This document shows, in pieces, positions 49,419-58,129 of a stretch of 64,000 bases of DNA. The translations under genes were made by a program, and so were the position numbers. Origin of the DNA: Rubrobacter taiwanensis (lineage in GTDB: Bacteria > Actinomycetota > Rubrobacteria > Rubrobacterales > Rubrobacteraceae); contig NZ_SKBU01000012.1 of the NCBI RefSeq assembly GCF_004337705.1, forward strand, positions 62,001 through 126,000. The letters are read 5' to 3'. How positions within the stretch are numbered: the first letter of the stretch is position 1; every line of letters begins with the position of its first letter. Under the pieces are notes generated by a model. That model searched no databases. It had not been told where the DNA came from and saw nothing but the letters and a program-made list of their open reading frames with translations.

Positions 49419-50144
49419 CTAGCCTGCCGGGTCTCCGAGGATTATTCCCAGGATCAGGACGCACAGAATCGGCCCCAGCGCGGCGAAGGCGACGAGCCCG
49501 AAGCCGAAGACGAGTATGTCCCCGCGGCCCAGGGCGAGCGCCAGCCCGCTGCCCAGGGCTATGGCGAGCGGGACGGTAACCGGCCCGGTGGTGGCGAGCG
49601 CGGCGTCGAAGGCCAGTCCCGTATAGCGCTCCGGAGCGAAGAAAGTGAGAACTATGACCAGCGCCAGCGCCGGGATGAAGAACGGCGTTATCTCCACACC
49701 GAGTACGATGCGCGCTGCCCCGACCGCCACGCCCAGTGCCACCCCGACGGCCACGGTCTGCACGAAGACGGTCGCGCCGAGGGCTCCGGCGGTCAGATCT
49801 TCGACCCGCTCCGCCAGGATTGCGAGCGCGGGTTCTGAGAGCGTGGCGCCATAGCCGAGGGTCAGACCGAAGACAACGGCCAGTACCAGCGAGCCCCGTT
49901 GCGCCAGTGCCCCGGAGGCGGATTCTCCGAGCGGTAGCAGCCCGATCTCCAGCCCTTTGAGGAAGATGGCGAGCCCGATCACGGTGAGCAGAAGCCCGAT
50001 CGAGACCTCCTTCCAGTTCCTCAGGGGCTCGCGCAGCACGATGAGGTGGAAGATGAGCAGGATCCCGATGATCGGGGCGACGCTCCGGAGCGTTCCGGAC
50101 CCGGTGTTCTTCACCGCTTCTAGAACCGTCCGTAGCAGTTCCAC
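49419..50144 (-). CDS. DUF1538 membrane protein
   Basis: A 241-residue protein with about six hydrophobic segments. The DUF1538 motifs GLEIGLLPLGE, GLTLGYGATLSEPALAILA and GLAFDAALATTGPVTVPLAIALG are clear. The family often occurs as a tandem-repeat protein of about twice this length or as two adjacent genes; only one copy is present here. The GTG at 50144 has GGAGG about 11 bases upstream. Its paired P-II-like gene suggests a regulated small-molecule carrier. The substrate is unknown. Confidence 0.85.
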   Translation of the reverse strand: MELLRTVLEAVKNTGSGTLRSVAPIIGILLIFHLIVLREPLRNWKEVSIGLLLTVIGLAIFLKGLEIGLLPLGESASGALAQRGSLVLAVVFGLTLGYGATLSEPALAILAERVEDLTAGALGATVFVQTVAVGVALGVAVGAARIVLGVEITPFFIPALALVIVLTFFAPERYTGLAFDAALATTGPVTVPLAIALGSGLALALGRGDILVFGFGLVAFAALGPILCVLILGIILGDPAG

Positions 50145-50168
50145 GGGGATACTGTCCTCCTCGCTCGG

Positions 50169-51050
50169 CTAGCAGTAGACTACGTTGCGGCCCAGGCTCT
50201 TGGCCCGGTAGAGGGCCTCGTCGGCCGCGCTTGTCAGCTCCTCGGTGGTGCCGCCGTCCTCGGGGTAGGCCGCCACCCCGACCGAGATGGTGGGGTTCAC
50301 CACCACGCCCTCCCGGTCGAAGGCGTACTCCTCGACGGCCCGGCGCAGCTCCTCGGCTACCTCCCGCGCGCCGGCCTTGTCGAGCCCGGGCAGGATGGTC
50401 TGGAACTCGTCGCCGCCGAAGCGGGTGGCCCGGCGGCCGCCCTCGCCGTGAGCGGCCCCGATCAGGCGCCCGACCTCCTGAATGGTGAACTCGCCGAGCA
50501 AGTGACCGCGGGCGTCGTTGATCTTCTTCAGGTTGTCTATGTCTATCATGAGCACGCCGAGCGGTTCGCCGCTTTCGCGCGCCGCCGCCAGTGCGTGCTC
50601 GAACTCCTCGTCGAAGCGGGGCTTGGCGAGCAGCCCCGTGAGGTAGTCGTAGTTGAGCATGCGGTGGATGGCTCCGTGAAAACGGGCCCGCAGCGGGTCG
50701 GGCATGGAGAACTCCAGCACGCTCATCCCCAGGAAGATGCGGTCCCCGTCGGAGAGCACGGCCGCACCGTCCACAGTCTCGCCGTTGAGGGCGGTCTTGC
50801 CACCGGTCTCCAGATCCCGGAGCACGTAGCTGCCGGAGCCCGGGTCCGCATGAATACTGGCGTGCTGCGGTTCGACCTCCCGCTCCCGCAGCACGATATC
50901 TGCCCGCAGGGGGTCGCTGCCCAGCACGGTCTCGTCCGACTCCAGCTTATAGAATGTGCCGACGTTGGTCCCCTGCAGGACGATCAGATGCGGCCGGTCC
51001 GCCTCCGGAACCGGCTCCCCCCGATCTTCCTGTGACTCGGATTTGTTCAT
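50169..51050 (-). CDS. FHA-GGDEF diguanylate cyclase
   Basis: A 293-residue soluble protein. Residues about 20-120 are an FHA domain (LIVLQGTNVGTFYKL, TVLGSDPLRADIVL, PQHASIHAD), which binds phosphothreonine. Residues about 130-293 form a GGDEF domain with the intact active-site loop RFGGDEF and DYLTGLLAKPRFDEEF. It should make cyclic-di-GMP in response to a phosphoprotein, perhaps one made by a serine/threonine kinase such as the one at 46090. TATAAT at 51062-51067 is 11 bases before the ATG, so the transcript is nearly leaderless. Confidence 0.92.
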   Translation of the reverse strand: MNKSESQEDRGEPVPEADRPHLIVLQGTNVGTFYKLESDETVLGSDPLRADIVLREREVEPQHASIHADPGSGSYVLRDLETGGKTALNGETVDGAAVLSDGDRIFLGMSVLEFSMPDPLRARFHGAIHRMLNYDYLTGLLAKPRFDEEFEHALAAARESGEPLGVLMIDIDNLKKINDARGHLLGEFTIQEVGRLIGAAHGEGGRRATRFGGDEFQTILPGLDKAGAREVAEELRRAVEEYAFDREGVVVNPTISVGVAAYPEDGGTTEELTSAADEALYRAKSLGRNVVYC

Positions 51051-51148
51051 GGAGCGGGTACATTATAGCATGCGGCCTCCACCCGGGATGGTGTTAGAAT
51101 GAGCCCGGCAGAGCGGAGAGACGCGCAGAAAGAGGCGAGGAAGAGCTC

Positions 51149-52609
51149 TTGGAGACGAGGGAGCGCAAGAAGACCTACCAGGCTGTGATAGGGCTGGAGT
51201 TCCACGTCCACCTGGCTACCGAGACTAAGATGTTCTGCGGCTGCCGGGTGACCTACGGCGAGGAGCCTAACACGCAGGTGTGTCCGGTCTGTCTGGGACA
51301 CCCGGGAGCGCTGCCGGTCATCAACGAGCGGGCCGTGGAGCTGGCGGTCATGGCGGGGCTGGCGATGGGCTGCGAGGTGGCTCCGCGTTCGGTCTTCGCC
51401 CGCAAGAACTACTTCTACCCGGACCTGCCGAAGGGGTACCAGATCTCGCAGTACGAGGAGCCGCTGTGCACCGGCGGATATCTGGAGGTCCCCACCTCCG
51501 AAGGGACCCTCCGGGTCGGCATCACACGCCTGCACCTCGAGGAGGACGCGGCCAAGAACGTGCACGTCGGGGAGTCGGGCCGGATGCACGGCTCGGTCGG
51601 CTCGCTCGTGGACTTCAACCGCGGCGGCACGCCGCTGATCGAGATCGTCACCGAGCCGGACATCCCCTCGCCCGAGGCCGCCCGCGCTACCGCCAACCAG
51701 CTCAAGAGCATCCTGCGCGCGGTCGGTGTCTCCGAGGCGGACATGGAGAAGGGGCAGATGCGCTGCGACGCGAACGTCAGCATCCGCAACCCCGACGGTT
51801 CCTTCGGTACCAAGACCGAGCTGAAGAACATGAACTCCTTCCGATTCGTGGAGAGGGGCCTGACGCGCGAGCTGGAACGCCAGATGGCGCTGCTGGAGAG
51901 CGGGGGGCGCGTGGAACAGACCACCCTGCACTACGATCCCGACGACGACGAGGTGCACGAACTGCGCAGCAAGGAGTACGCCCACGACTACCGCTACTTC
52001 CCGGAGCCGGACCTCCTGCCGCTGGAGCTGTCCGGGGCGTGGGTGGAGGAGATCCGGAGCCGCCTGCCCGAGCTGCCGGAGCAGATGAAATCCCGCTTCA
52101 TGGAGAGCTACGGCCTCTCCGAGTACGATGCCAGAGTGCTCACGAGCAGCCGGGAGCTGGCCGAGTACTACGAGCGGGTCGCCGCAGAGACGGACCCGAA
52201 GCAGGCGGCCAGCTGGGTGAGCGTCGAACTGCTGGGCCGTCTGAACGACGCGGGGCTGGGGATCTCCGACTCCAGGGTCACGCCAGAGCACCTGGTGGAG
52301 ATCATAGAGCTGGTCCGGAGCCGGACCATCTCGCGTACCGCCGCCAAGGAGGTCCTGGATCAGGTCTTCAAGACCGGAGATAGACCCTCCGACGTGGTGG
52401 AGCGGGAGGGCCTCAAGGGGCTCGGCGAGGATGAGCTCTCCGGCATCGTGGAGCAGGTCATCGCCGAGAACCCCGAGCCCGCGGCGAAGGTCCGCGGAGG
52501 AGACCAGAAGGTGGTGGGCTTCCTGGTCGGGCAGGTCATGCGGGCCACCCGCGGCCAGGCCGACGGGGGAGAGGTGCGCCGGATCATCCTGGAGAAACTC
52601 CAGAGCTAA
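51149..52609 (+). CDS. gatB: Aspartyl/glutamyl-tRNA amidotransferase subunit B
   Basis: The kinase/transamidase subunit of GatCAB, 486 aa. VIGLEFHVHLATETKMFCGC gives the N-terminal motif and first zinc cysteines, followed by CPVCLGHPGALPVIN, FYPDLPKGYQISQYE, LEEDAAK and the C-terminal YqeY-like tail from about 410. TTG 51149 has GAGGAAGAG upstream. It is separate from gatCA by eight genes. The next gene starts directly after its stop. Confidence 0.96.
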   Translation: METRERKKTYQAVIGLEFHVHLATETKMFCGCRVTYGEEPNTQVCPVCLGHPGALPVINERAVELAVMAGLAMGCEVAPRSVFARKNYFYPDLPKGYQISQYEEPLCTGGYLEVPTSEGTLRVGITRLHLEEDAAKNVHVGESGRMHGSVGSLVDFNRGGTPLIEIVTEPDIPSPEAARATANQLKSILRAVGVSEADMEKGQMRCDANVSIRNPDGSFGTKTELKNMNSFRFVERGLTRELERQMALLESGGRVEQTTLHYDPDDDEVHELRSKEYAHDYRYFPEPDLLPLELSGAWVEEIRSRLPELPEQMKSRFMESYGLSEYDARVLTSSRELAEYYERVAAETDPKQAASWVSVELLGRLNDAGLGISDSRVTPEHLVEIIELVRSRTISRTAAKEVLDQVFKTGDRPSDVVEREGLKGLGEDELSGIVEQVIAENPEPAAKVRGGDQKVVGFLVGQVMRATRGQADGGEVRRIILEKLQS

Positions 52610-53839
52610 GTGCTGCGCGTCGGTGTCGCAGCTCCTCCCGGTTCCGGCTACCCGGACCGCCTGCGGGACGCGGGCTGCGAGCCGGTCCTCATACCCCTGC
52701 CGGAGACCGCCTCCCGCGGCATCGGGCTGCGACGGGAGTGGACGGCGGACGCAACCGAGATGGCGGCCGCCGTCCGGGAGCCGGACGGGCTGCTGCTCGC
52801 GGCTCCCGAGCCCGAGGTTCTGGCCGGACTCGTGATCGCCGCGCTGCGCCTGAATCTCCCAGCCGTGGTCGCGGGAAGAGCTCGGGATGCCACCTCCGCC
52901 GCGGTTGCAGCGATGGGACTCGCGCCGCAAGAGGGAGATGCCGCAGAACTGGCCGCCGCACTCGCCGGGGAAGGCGGACCGAAGCCGCAAGAGATCGTGC
53001 AGAGCTTCTCGCTTGCCAATGCTCTGCGGGCGAGCTGCGCCCTGAGCGGCGGTCCGGAGCCCCTCGTGCACCTGGCCGCCATAGCCCGGGAGGCGAACGT
53101 GCCGGGGTTCGGGAGCGTCATGCGGGTGATCTCCCGCGAGACCGGCCCCGCAACCACCCCCGGCTCGGAGTGGTTCCTGAAACACGGCGTGCCGGGAATT
53201 CTGAAGCACCTGGGCAGAGCCGTGCACGACACCCGTACGGTCGCCGGGAGGCTCCGGGACCGGCTGCCGGACGATGTCCCCGAGCCGCCGGATGCTGAGG
53301 GTTCGGGACTGGTTTTCATGCGGGACCGCAGGAAGACCGTCGAGGCCGTCGGCTGGTCGGCGGATACCGATAAGACCTACGCTTCAGGCAAGTGTCTCGT
53401 CTTCGCCGGAGAGGAGGCCGCCGTGCGCGCCGTGGAATCCGGCGGGGTGGAGCCCCGGCGCGTGCTGGTCGTCGCCGGCTGCGGCCCCCGCAGCGGCTCC
53501 GGCCTCCTGCGCCTCACGCGCTTCTCCGAAGTTCTGGAGGAGTCCGGACTCGCCGGCCGGGTTGCGGTATTTACCGACGGAGTCGCCCCCGCTGCCGCCC
53601 GCGGGGTGTGGGTCTCACTCGCCACGCCCGAGGCCGCCGCAGCCGGCCTCCCGTCGCGGCTCATGGACGGGGATATGCTCTATCTGGGACTGGATGACGG
53701 CGCGATCCGGGTCGGCGTCTCCTCAGAAGACCTGGAGGGCACGGAGCTCCTGATCGAAGCCCCCAACCCGCCCCCCGGCTACCAAGGGCGCTACACCAGA
53801 GACGCCCGGCCCGCGCTCGAAGGCGCAGGATTCCCCTAA
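52610..53839 (+). CDS. Truncated IlvD/Edd-family protein lacking iron-sulfur ligands
   Basis: A 409-residue protein, compared with about 560 for dihydroxy-acid dehydratase. SFSLANALRASCALSGG, EPLVHLAAIAREANVPG and HGVPGILKHLGR align with the central IlvD region, and VEPRRVLVVAGCGPRSGSG, LAGRVAVFTDG and ATPEAAAAG with the C-terminal swivelling domain. The N-terminal part that holds the CDK cysteine and the CGGM-type cysteine is missing or changed. The [Fe-S] cluster is therefore unlikely, and the activity may differ or be lost. The frame is clean with no stop or shift, so it is a divergent gene rather than a pseudogene. GTG 52610 abuts the gatB stop. Confidence 0.72.
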   Translation: MLRVGVAAPPGSGYPDRLRDAGCEPVLIPLPETASRGIGLRREWTADATEMAAAVREPDGLLLAAPEPEVLAGLVIAALRLNLPAVVAGRARDATSAAVAAMGLAPQEGDAAELAAALAGEGGPKPQEIVQSFSLANALRASCALSGGPEPLVHLAAIAREANVPGFGSVMRVISRETGPATTPGSEWFLKHGVPGILKHLGRAVHDTRTVAGRLRDRLPDDVPEPPDAEGSGLVFMRDRRKTVEAVGWSADTDKTYASGKCLVFAGEEAAVRAVESGGVEPRRVLVVAGCGPRSGSGLLRLTRFSEVLEESGLAGRVAVFTDGVAPAAARGVWVSLATPEAAAAGLPSRLMDGDMLYLGLDDGAIRVGVSSEDLEGTELLIEAPNPPPGYQGRYTRDARPALEGAGFP

Positions 53840-53850
53840 CCTCCCAGAAC

Positions 53851-53880
53851 TTGACGCCACACCTCAACCCGCCATATAAT
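53851..53880 (+). promoter_or_regulatory. Promoter of the LacI-sugar ABC operon
   Basis: TTGACG (53851-53856) and a perfect TATAAT (53875-53880) are separated by 18 bp. It is one of the best sigma-A-like promoters in the window. The -10 box abuts and shares one base with the operator that follows. Confidence 0.8.
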
Positions 53881-53901
53881 TCCCGGTAACGTTACCGGGA
53901 A
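53880..53901 (+). promoter_or_regulatory. LacI-family operator, perfect 22-bp palindrome
   Basis: The half-site TTCCCGGTAAC is followed directly by its exact reverse complement, with the central CG typical of LacI-family operators (AACGTT core). It covers the expected transcription start, so repressor binding would block RNA polymerase. It lies 12 bases before the regulator ATG, implying autoregulation of the whole operon. Confidence 0.85.
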
Positions 53902-53912
53902 ACAGGGAGCGG

Positions 53913-54953
53913 ATGATGGGTCAGACCGGCGGCAGGGGTGACGGCCGCGTTCGGGGAGGGGTGACCATTGTGGACGTGGCCCGGAGGGCTGGGGTTTCGG
54001 TCTCTACGGTATCGCGGGTGATGAACGGGCGGCCCGACGTTTCGGAGCGGACGCGGCGGCAGGTGATGGAGGCTGCTGCGGCGCTGGGGTATGTGATGCG
54101 GGATGCGGCCCGCAACCTGGCGTCCAGCACGCAGCTGGTGGCGATCCTGGTGCAGGACTTTGCAGACGAGTGGATGGCGCGGGTGTTGCGCGGGGTGGGG
54201 TCGGAGATCGAGCGCTGGGGGTACATGGCGGCGCTGTTCACGGTCGGTTCGAGCCGGGAGCGGCGGGCGCGGAGCGTGGAGTGGCTGGCTGGATGGGGTG
54301 AGGCGGCGGGGATGCTGGCCGTACTGCCCGCTGACGGCGGTTTGCTGGAGGGGGCTGTAGGGCGGCTTCCGGTGGCGATCGTGGACGATGGGACGGCCGG
54401 GCTGGAGGTGCCGCGGGTGCTCTGTCCCGACCGGGAGGGGGGCTACCGGGGCACGAAGCACCTGCTGGAGCTCGGGCACTGCAGGATCGGTTTTCTCATG
54501 GGCATCCCGGAGATGAACGCCGCTCGGGAGCGGCTGGCCGGCTACCGGCGAGCGCTGGCAGAGTCCGGGGTGCCGGAGGGGCCGGTAGTGGCCGGAGACT
54601 TCACGAGGGAGTCCGGGCGGGCTGCGGGCCGGGAGCTGTTGGCTGGCGAGATGCCGACGGCCGTGTTCGCCTCCAGCGACCACATGGCTTTGGGTTTGAT
54701 CGAGGCCGTGCGGGAGGCCGGGGTGCGGGTTCCGGAGGACCTGTCGGTAGTGGGATACGACGGCCTGCCGGTTGCGGCCGAGAACCGGCTCACGACCGTG
54801 GACCCGCTGCTGCACGAGATCGGGAGCGAGGCGGTGAAGCTGCTCGCCGAGCAGATACAGGCCGAGCGGCCGCTGCCCGCCAAGCGGGTGGAGATACCGC
54901 CCCGGCTGGTGGTCCGGGAGACCACCGCGCCGCCGGGGCGGGGGGAGCCGTAG
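53913..54953 (+). CDS. LacI-family transcriptional repressor
   Basis: A 346-residue regulator. The helix-turn-helix and hinge are VTIVDVARRAGVSVSTVSRV and MNGRPDVSERTRRQV, followed by the hinge helix and a periplasmic-binding-like sugar domain ending with SVVGYDGLPVA. It starts at ATG 53913 (or the adjacent ATG 53916) behind AGGGAGCGG. Its own operator is 12 bases upstream. The stop overlaps the frame of the substrate-binding protein, so it is the first gene of the sugar ABC operon. Confidence 0.94.
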   Translation: MMGQTGGRGDGRVRGGVTIVDVARRAGVSVSTVSRVMNGRPDVSERTRRQVMEAAAALGYVMRDAARNLASSTQLVAILVQDFADEWMARVLRGVGSEIERWGYMAALFTVGSSRERRARSVEWLAGWGEAAGMLAVLPADGGLLEGAVGRLPVAIVDDGTAGLEVPRVLCPDREGGYRGTKHLLELGHCRIGFLMGIPEMNAARERLAGYRRALAESGVPEGPVVAGDFTRESGRAAGRELLAGEMPTAVFASSDHMALGLIEAVREAGVRVPEDLSVVGYDGLPVAAENRLTTVDPLLHEIGSEAVKLLAEQIQAERPLPAKRVEIPPRLVVRETTAPPGRGEP

Positions 54954-54979
54954 TGGGAAGGCAGGGAAGGAGGACCATC

Positions 54980-56287
54980 TTGCTGGGAAGAAGGAAGCTC
55001 ACGCGCCGGCAGTTTGTGGCGGGCATGGGTATGGCCGCCGGGCTTGCGATGCTCGGGGGGTGCGGGGGCGGCGCCCGGGTTGGCGACGGGCCCCGGACGG
55101 TCGAGGAGGCGTCCGGGACCGTGACGCTGACCGGGTTCTCGTCCTCGCCGGCGGAGGAGGAGCGGCTGCGGGAGATGCTCGCGGACTTCGAGGAGGCCAA
55201 CCCGGAGATCCAGGTAGACTACCAGGTGACCACCGGGGACTACATGCAGCGGCTCGTCACCCAGCTATCGTCCAACACGGCGGCCGACGTGTTCTACCTG
55301 GACTCGCTCTTCGCCCCGCAGCTCATCGCCACCGGGGCGCTGCGGCCGCTGGACGACTACATCGAGGGGAGCGAGGTCATAGACCCCGCAGACTTCTACC
55401 GGCCGCTCGTGGACGCCTTCACCTCGCTGGAGGACGGCATGATCTACGGGATGCCCAAGGACTACTCGATCCTGGGCCTCTTCTATAGTCTCGAGCTCTT
55501 CGAGCAGGCCGGGCTCGACCCGGACAGCCCGCCCGCGACGTGGGACGAGGTCTGGGAGTACGGGCGCAAGCTCACGGACGGCGACGGGCGGTGGGGGCTC
55601 TCGCTCCAGCCCGAGCTGCCCCGGTATCTGGCCTTCGCCCTGCAGCAGGACGCGCCGATCATAGACGACGAGCGCAACGTGATGCCCAACCTGGAGGGCA
55701 ACCTGCGGGCTCTGGAGTTCTTCGCCGGGATGTATACCGGGCCGGAGAAGATCGCGGTCCAGCCCGCGGACACCGGGGCGCAGTGGGCCGGTGACGCTCT
55801 GGGCAAGGGCGGTATCGGGATGGTCTTCGAGGGCAACTGGGCCATCCCGTTCCTCAACGACACCTACCCGGACCGGGAGTACCGCATCGCGCCGCTGCCC
55901 TACGAGGGCGGGCAGGACAGCCTGCTCTTCACGGTGGCCTACTGCATGAACGCCAACGCCGAGAACCCGGACGCGGCGTGGAAGCTCATCGAGTACCTCA
56001 CTGGCCGGGAGGGACAGCGGCGCTGGGGCGAGCTCGGGCTGGCGATCCCGCCGCGGGAGGACGCCGTGCAGTCCTACCTGGACCAGCATCCCCAGGCCCG
56101 GGCGCTCGTGGACTCCACGCCGGAGGCGACAGCCTGGCAGCTCAACACCTCCGACCCGCAGCCCGTGCTGGACAACTCCAACAACTCCATCCAGCGCGCC
56201 TTCAGCTCCGGGCCGGAGCAGTTCCGGAGCATCCTGGAGGAGTGGAAGAGCACGGTGGAGTCCGACGTCGAGCGGGCGGACGGGTAG
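54980..56287 (+). CDS. Sugar ABC transporter substrate-binding lipoprotein
   Basis: A 435-residue family 1 extracytoplasmic solute-binding protein. The signal carries a twin-arginine-like motif (TRRQFVAG) and a lipobox cysteine, C28 (LGGCGGG). VTLTGFSSSPAEEERLREML and DVFYLDSLFAPQLIATGAL are typical of maltose/oligosaccharide binding proteins. TTG 54980 is preferred over GTG 54953 because AAGGAGG ends six bases before it. The operon carries two permeases but no ATPase gene, so it must share an MsmK-type ATPase encoded elsewhere. Confidence 0.92.
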   Translation: MLGRRKLTRRQFVAGMGMAAGLAMLGGCGGGARVGDGPRTVEEASGTVTLTGFSSSPAEEERLREMLADFEEANPEIQVDYQVTTGDYMQRLVTQLSSNTAADVFYLDSLFAPQLIATGALRPLDDYIEGSEVIDPADFYRPLVDAFTSLEDGMIYGMPKDYSILGLFYSLELFEQAGLDPDSPPATWDEVWEYGRKLTDGDGRWGLSLQPELPRYLAFALQQDAPIIDDERNVMPNLEGNLRALEFFAGMYTGPEKIAVQPADTGAQWAGDALGKGGIGMVFEGNWAIPFLNDTYPDREYRIAPLPYEGGQDSLLFTVAYCMNANAENPDAAWKLIEYLTGREGQRRWGELGLAIPPREDAVQSYLDQHPQARALVDSTPEATAWQLNTSDPQPVLDNSNNSIQRAFSSGPEQFRSILEEWKSTVESDVERADG

Positions 56288-56299
56288 CGGGGTGAGGTC

Positions 56300-57259
56300 G
56301 TGGAGGCCGTAAACCAGAGGACCGGCGGCCAGCCCCCGCCGCCGGCCACTAAGACCCCGCGCCGGTGGAACCCGTTCCGGGGCCGCGTCTTCGAGGACGT
56401 GACGATGGCCTACCTCTTCCTCCTGCCCACGCTGGCGGTCATGGCCGTTTTCGTCTTCGGGCCCATCTTCTACGCGTTCTGGGTCAGCCTGCACGACTGG
56501 CCGGTGCTGGGCGCCAACCGGCCGTTCGTGGGGATCGAGAACTACGCGTACATAATCGGGCAGGACGAGGTATTCCGGACGGCGTTCTGGAACAGCCTCT
56601 ACTACACTTTAGGGGTGGTCCCGGTGCAGACCGTGGTGGCGCTGGGGCTCGCCATCGTGATGAACAGCGGCATCCGCTTCCGGGACTTCTTCCGGGCGGC
56701 GTTCTTCGTCCCGACGGTGACCAGCTCGGCGGCGCTGGCGGTCATCTTCACGCTGGTCTTCTCCTCGGACCCGAACTCCATCGCCAACAGGTTTATCGGG
56801 CTGTTCGGGTTCGGGCCGCTGCAGTGGTACACCAGCGCGAGCACGGCGCTGGAGACGATCATGTTCATGAACATCTTCGCCACGGTGGGGCAGTTCATGG
56901 TGATCTACCTCGCCGGGTTGCAGGGCGTGCCCCGGCAGCTCTATGAGGCCGCCGCCATAGACGGCGCGGGCTGGTGGCGCAGGCTGTGGTACATAACCAT
57001 CCCGATGCTCAAGCCGGTGACGTTCCTCATCGTCACGCTCGGCATCATCGGGTGCTGGCAGGTCTTCGACCAGATCGCGATCATCACCGAGGGCGGGCCG
57101 GAGTTCTCGACGCTGACGGTTGTTTACTGGATCTACCGCGAGGCGTTCCGCAGCCAGGAGATGGGAACGGCGGCGGCCGGGGCGTTCATATTGTTCGTGA
57201 TCATCTTCGTCACCGTCCTGATCCAACGCCGCATCGTGGGCGAGTCGGCAACGGAGTGA
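56300..57259 (+). CDS. Sugar ABC transporter permease (MalF/UgpA type)
   Basis: A 319-residue inner-membrane protein with six helices and the EAA loop YEAAAIDGAGWWRRLWYITIP. The N-terminal proline-rich tail (TGGQPPPPATKTPRRWNP) is cytoplasmic. The GTG at 56300 follows GGGGTGAGG. It pairs with the next gene as a heterodimer. Confidence 0.94.
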   Translation: MEAVNQRTGGQPPPPATKTPRRWNPFRGRVFEDVTMAYLFLLPTLAVMAVFVFGPIFYAFWVSLHDWPVLGANRPFVGIENYAYIIGQDEVFRTAFWNSLYYTLGVVPVQTVVALGLAIVMNSGIRFRDFFRAAFFVPTVTSSAALAVIFTLVFSSDPNSIANRFIGLFGFGPLQWYTSASTALETIMFMNIFATVGQFMVIYLAGLQGVPRQLYEAAAIDGAGWWRRLWYITIPMLKPVTFLIVTLGIIGCWQVFDQIAIITEGGPEFSTLTVVYWIYREAFRSQEMGTAAAGAFILFVIIFVTVLIQRRIVGESATE

Positions 57260-57268
57260 GGGGTAAAG

Positions 57269-58129
57269 ATGGCTTCTACTACGGTCAAGACCGAAGCGAG
57301 CGGCAAGAGCCGGGCCCTGGATGTGCTGCTGAAAGTGCTCGCCTATGCCGTGCTGGTGGCGATGGCGGCCTTCTTCCTGGTGCCGTTCGCGTGGTCGCTT
57401 ACAACCTCGCTCAAGACGCCGGACCAGGTCTTTCAGGGGAACTGGATCCCGGATCCGGTGAGCTTCGACGCCTACCGCAACGTGTGGGAGATCGTGCCCT
57501 ACGGCCGGTGGTTCCTGAACAGCCTCATCTACACGGCCTTCGTCACGGTTATAAACATAGCTCTGGCGACGACCGCCGGCTACGCGCTGGCGCGGATGCG
57601 CTTCCCGGGGCGGCAGGTGATCTTCTACGCGATCCTGGGCACGCTGATGATCCCGGTGCACGTCTATCTGATCCCCATCTACCAGATGATGTCCTTCCTG
57701 GGGCTGGTGGACACGTACACGAGCGTGATCCTGGTGCAGGCCGCCTACACCTTCGGCGTGTTCCTGATGCGGCAGTTCTTCCTGGAGATGCCCTACGAGC
57801 TGGAAGAAGCGGCGAAGGTGGATGGCGCGTCGCGCTTCAGGACGTTCTGGCAGATCATGCTCCCCCTGGCGCGTCCGGCGCTGGCCGCGCTCACCATCTT
57901 CAGCTTCCTCTCGGCGTGGAACCAGTTCTTCTGGCCGTTCATCCTGCTGAACAGCCAGGAGAAGTTCCCGCTTACGGTAGGGCTCGCCGCGTTCCGCAGC
58001 CAGTACGACACGCAGTGGGAGTTTTTGATGGCCGGCTCGCTCCTGGCCCTCTTGCCCACGCTGCTGGTCTTCCTGGTGGCGCAGCGCCAGATCATCGAGG
58101 GCGTCTCGTTCACGGCCGTGAAGGGGTAG
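57269..58129 (+). CDS. Sugar ABC transporter permease (MalG/UgpE type)
   Basis: A 286-residue permease with six helices and the EAA loop LEEAAKVDGASRFRTFWQIMLP. It is nine bases after the first permease gene. It ends with VSFTAVKG, typical for the family. Its end overlaps by 20 bp the convergent DUF624 gene. Confidence 0.94.
   Translation: MASTTVKTEASGKSRALDVLLKVLAYAVLVAMAAFFLVPFAWSLTTSLKTPDQVFQGNWIPDPVSFDAYRNVWEIVPYGRWFLNSLIYTAFVTVINIALATTAGYALARMRFPGRQVIFYAILGTLMIPVHVYLIPIYQMMSFLGLVDTYTSVILVQAAYTFGVFLMRQFFLEMPYELEEAAKVDGASRFRTFWQIMLPLARPALAALTIFSFLSAWNQFFWPFILLNSQEKFPLTVGLAAFRSQYDTQWEFLMAGSLLALLPTLLVFLVAQRQIIEGVSFTAVKG

Noticed and set aside
52610-53839. Annotation of this gene as dihydroxy-acid dehydratase (ilvD).
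   Set aside because: It is far too short and lacks the cluster-binding cysteines, so the name would imply an activity the sequence does not support.
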